Assembly (NCBI GenBank): GCA_964020155.1
Contig: OZ026557.1
Coordinates: 1,698,501-1,762,500 of the forward strand
DNA: 64,000 nucleotides
Reading direction: 5' to 3'
Source of the DNA: Chondrilla cf. caribensis
Taxonomy: Eukaryota; Porifera; Demospongiae; Chondrillida; Chondrillidae
A program made the position numbers and the translations under genes. Shown here in pieces: positions 60,864-64,000 of this stretch. Position 1 is the first letter of the stretch. Every line of letters begins with the position of its first letter. The notes under the pieces are model-generated. The model had not been told where the DNA came from. It ran no database searches and saw only the letters and a list, made by a program, of their open reading frames with translations.

Positions 60864-61937
60864 TAGACCGATTGCGCATTGACGTCATGAAGAACGGAAG
60901 TGGTCGCGAAGGGTGTCATGGGTAGGATTTTACTATGGGGAACACGTACCGATTGTCGAAAAAGGACATTCCTGGCTCTAGCCTGGTGGAAAATCTCCCG
61001 ACGATTTGAACGTTGAACAGCTGAAATGATGGCCAGCCTATCGAAGTGCTTGTAGATCTGGAAAAAAAAGCTGAATTAGTTCAGCGGTATGTGATATACC
61101 GGTGTTATATTCCGTCGTGATCGCCGTATAGCTGTGGTTATGGATGCACGTCTTCATAAGTGTATGTGTAAACGATGGATATATTTTGCTGTCTCGTGTA
61201 GCGTCAAAGAATAGCTAGTCCACACGTGCTTAGATATGATTGTTATTTCTTCTGACCTTATATTTTGCCTGCGTGAAAGAAGATTCTCCAAACTGTACAT
61301 ACGTATTCTATACATTTCTCGACTGATTGTAAATATGCCACACCACTGTGCTGCATGTTCCCTGCTGTACATCCAACAGCAAGACTTCTCCACATGTCCT
61401 TTCATAAGTTTCCATCTGGGGCATTGGCAGGTGCTTTCCTCTTGCTGGAAGTGGGTTGCAATCGTTGGGGAAAACATTTGAAAACTACTTGAACTTGGAT
61501 TTTAAGATTCTGTTTGTCCACGTGGTCTTGTGCATTCTTTTTCTACCTGATACCGAATTTACGTGGTACGATTCGGCAGTAAAATCCTTAGTACACACAC
61601 GTGTGGAACTGAAATAGTCCAAACTCCCTTACTTTCAACTCTACGTATGTTTTTAGCCTGATTACGACGAAGAGCTGCATCAGATGGAAACTTGTGGAAA
61701 GAAAAACACCTGTAGAGAAGTCTTGCTGTTGGATGTACAACCGGGAACAGCACAGCGGTGTGGCATATTTACAATCAGTCGCGGAATAAATACGTATAGT
61801 TCCGAAATCTCCTTTCACAAAGACAAAATATAACCTATTAACACGTCTTACTATGAGAATCTATACGACGAACACCCTTCGCGACCATTTCCGGTCTTCA
61901 TGACCGGAAAGGATGATGTCAATGCGCAATCGGTCTA
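60864..61937. mobile_element. Palindromic DNA element with THAP-domain relics in both arms
   Basis: Ends TAGACCGATTGCGCATTGAC and its exact inverse, extending over ~53 bp (to GGTCGCGAAGGGTG). The right copy carries a 13-bp internal duplication. Inner arms are also inverted copies: about 61255-61480 and 61640-61850 share CGACTGATTGTAAATATGCC and GTACATCCAACAGCAAGACT. Each arm encodes the start of a THAP zinc finger. The minus strand has MPHRCAVPGCTSNSKTS, then (shifted) FHKFPSDAALRRNQAKNIRR, then HTCVCTKDF. The plus strand has MPHHCA, TSNSKTS and FHKFPSG. THAP domains occur in P-element and Kolobok transposases. No catalytic domain remains. Confidence 0.8.
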
Positions 61938-62135
61938 ATACAAATACAAATTATATTTATTTATTCAATTATTATGTGATAATGACAGTCAAATTATTAA
62001 TGCATCTTTGATATGTTATCTGTCCAAAATTAATAGTACATTACAATGCTGCATTGATAACAACAAAATTAGAATTATTATATACTCACACTGACAATCA
62101 AACAAATTAATTTTACTGCTAGACATAACCATATA

Positions 62136-62357
62136 GTGCAAGATGCATATATAACAATTGAGTGTTTGCAGACACACATTAATTTCCTTTGTTTTCTGTT
62201 AATCCATTTTTTGGTGTCCTCGGAACTGGTCCATGATCTTGTCGAAACCCAAAAATTGGTATATCCTCCACGCTGTCCTCTCGGGGAGAACGCTACAGGG
62301 AGATACGTATGCATGAAGTCCAGTGAAGTTAAACTATCTACACACCTCTTAGTATAA
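62136..62357. other. Possible exon, strand uncertain
   Basis: Plus strand: a 73-codon frame with a hydrophobic stretch (INFLCFLLIHFLV) and YPPRCPLGENATGRYVC. Minus strand: an acceptor-like CCCTGTAG at 62293 followed by 37 codons with a protein-like composition (RSPREDSVEDIPIFGFRQDH) to a stop at 62179. Only one can be right and neither is recognised. Confidence 0.2.
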
Positions 62358-62499
62358 CTACAGTATGTACTCAGTGTATTATGCATATCAGTGGGACATT
62401 TCGTGAATATATTATATATAATAATATATTATAGCAAATGTTGAAAGTACAAATTACAGTGGAAATACAAATCTCACACATGCATGAATGAATGTAAAT

Positions 62500-62669
62500 G
62501 CATGGACGCATATACACACAAGTATACATGTACACACACGCACATAAGCATACACACACGCACATAAGCACACACACGCATGCAAACACACGTGCACACA
62601 CACCCACACACACCCACACTCGCACATACACACACACACATACACGTATACGCACACATGCGTGCACAC

Positions 62670-62722
<53 letters not shown>

Positions 62723-62845
62723 GAACTGAGGAATCAGTATAGTCACACCTTGATACATGGCTATATATGAGGATGTAAACTGATACATTTTTTGTGGGAA
62801 TACAAATGCACATACACACACAAACACACACACACACACACACAG
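62500..62845. repeat. CA-rich compound microsatellite
   Basis: Imperfect ACACGCAC-type sequence at 62510-62670, then a pure (CA)n at 62672-62720 and a second short tract at 62813-62844. Confidence 0.9.
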
Positions 62846-62981
62846 GGACACTTACAAATGAGGATATACAAATATCAATTACAAAAGGAAGAGAATCAGT
62901 ATAAACAATATCTGACATCCTGCGTGAAAGGAAATATCCTAGCATCAATTTGTCTGAAATGTACAAAACATGATCTCTTAG

Positions 62982-63131
62982 CGGAGACATTTAAGCCACC
63001 ACCTCCAACAGCAACCATACACAAGAGGCCGCAAAGTGGAAGTGAAGTCCAGCACCAAACGTGTTGCAGTAGATAACGACGTGCAGACTGAAAGCAATGG
63101 CTTCTGCTACTACCCACTGGCAGATGTCTAA
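62982..63131 (+). other. Possible terminal exon of an unseen plus-strand gene
   Basis: After an acceptor-like CTCTTAG, 50 codons are open to a TAA, with RGRKVEVKSSTKRVAVDNDV and QTESNGFCYYPLADV. The composition is protein-like, but no partner exon or homology is recognised. A competing frame through the same bases (KPPPPTATIHKRPQSGSEVQ) is also open for part of it. Confidence 0.25.
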
Positions 63132-63599
63132 CTACGTACCATACATAGTAGGTGGATACATGTACATACGTACGTATGTACACATACACATATACATACC
63201 AGAGTACATAGGCACTATTGAACATGATTGTATACCACTGAACCGTGATGGAGGTATTGGAGGTGCTATTGAACCATCATGGTGATATTGTTGAGCCATG
63301 ATTGGGCATCATTCGACCATGATGGAGGTATTTTTGAACCATGAACAAACGTACATACGTAAATATTATAAAGGTGTGTACACACAGTACGTATGTACAT
63401 ATATGCATAAGTACTCAGCATGCATCCATATTGTCCATGGATTATGTAATCCCTTTGAGATTCAGTGGACGTGCTGAATCTTTGAACAACAAGAATCCAC
63501 ACAGATTTTTCATCTGATACAAATTGTTAGGCATCAATATATACATACATACACAAAAACTATATATGTATGTACATAGATTGTATTCTCCTATTCAAA

Positions 63600-63720
63600 T
63601 GCATCAGCCAGATGATAGCGATATTAGACTGGTTTCAGAAATGAAACAAGTATTAGGTCGCTGTCAGGTCTGAATGACCCCCCCCCCCCCCCAGGCCTCT
63701 GAGTCAATAACCTCATTGAG
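63600..63720. repeat. Third, partial copy of the 1346-type repeat, with poly-C
   Basis: CAGATGATAGCGATATTAGACTGG and the AGGTCTGAATGACC stretch match 1350-1410 and 46857-46930. Where the others have GATCCCCTAGACC, this copy has a run of 15 C (63678-63692). Confidence 0.7.
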
Positions 63721-64000
63721 GGCCGAAGTCAGGTTGAGTTGCCTAACACTCCAACGCTCTGTACTGTACAACCAGTTTCAACTGGTTAACTCTGCCTCAT
63801 CCAACTGTTGCCTAGTATGGCTCTGTGTGTCCCAGAGGTGGGGAAGCCGCACAAGAGGCTATCACAACTTGTTTAACATACACTTAGACACTATTGGGTG
63901 TCAACAGGCAATCACTCCTGATCTACTGGGTAATGAAACCACAACATATGCTTATCTCAAGTGGCGCATGTTAGTGGGCCGGTGTTTGGGTTTCAAAGTG
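63720..64000. other. Window end, nothing recognised
   Basis: Less AT-rich than its surroundings; no ORF or known element identified. Confidence 0.4.

Overview
The window looks like nuclear DNA of an animal, most likely a marine sponge (demosponge); that is my inference. Evidence: AT-rich DNA crowded with CA/GT microsatellites and small inverted-repeat elements; GT-AG introns in the one clearly multi-exon gene; secreted fibrinogen-domain (FReD) genes with TATA boxes; and a Death domain-TM-Kelch protein, an architecture I associate with sponges and other early-branching animals. A cnidarian or another invertebrate is not excluded.

Positions 1-55,000 hold a FReD gene cluster. Six copies are intact single-exon genes. 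Four are type A (6739-7728, 17884-18867, 31694-32689, 39529-40521): signal peptide, five Gly-X-Y triplets, coiled coil, Cys pair, then FReD, which resembles a short ficolin. Two are type C (51679-52464, 53989-54774): a short Cys-rich N-terminus and then FReD. A third family, type B (Cys-rich N-terminus containing GEDGKD), is present only as broken copies (1-877, 1938-2530, 13598-14130, 44870-45754, 47796-48718). One type A copy is also dead (42436-43441). Five further modules join a plus-strand FReD fragment to a minus-strand signal-peptide fragment. Almost all intact genes lie on the minus strand, each with a TATA box at a fixed distance, which suggests tandem duplication of a gene-plus-promoter unit.

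The spaces between genes are built from nested duplications. A 5-6 kb segment (about 1970-7815) recurs at 13598-18945, and insertions present in only one copy reveal recent mobile elements. A 2.14 kb tandem duplication starts near 19920. A 60-bp motif family with core GTACCTCCCATTTCCCC occurs about 28 times. Mobile elements include a decayed Ty3/gypsy element (27282-31181) with a hAT-like MITE nested in one LTR, a LINE fragment fused to a FReD pseudogene (12780-13597), gypsy gag scraps, a retroelement piece replacing the start of a FReD gene (44370-44835), and a TIR element with a RecQ-like scrap (24697-25419). There is also a 1.07 kb palindromic element with decayed THAP coding sequence in both arms (60864-61937).

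The right end (57217-60593) carries a five-exon plus-strand gene for a predicted 580-residue membrane protein with a Death domain, one TM segment, a coiled-coil region and a Kelch propeller. It may be a receptor or adaptor of an innate-immune or cell-death pathway. Together with the secreted lectin-like FReD cluster, this suggests a neighbourhood concerned with recognition, though a functional link is inference only. From 62 kb to the end only weak exon candidates and repeats are visible.
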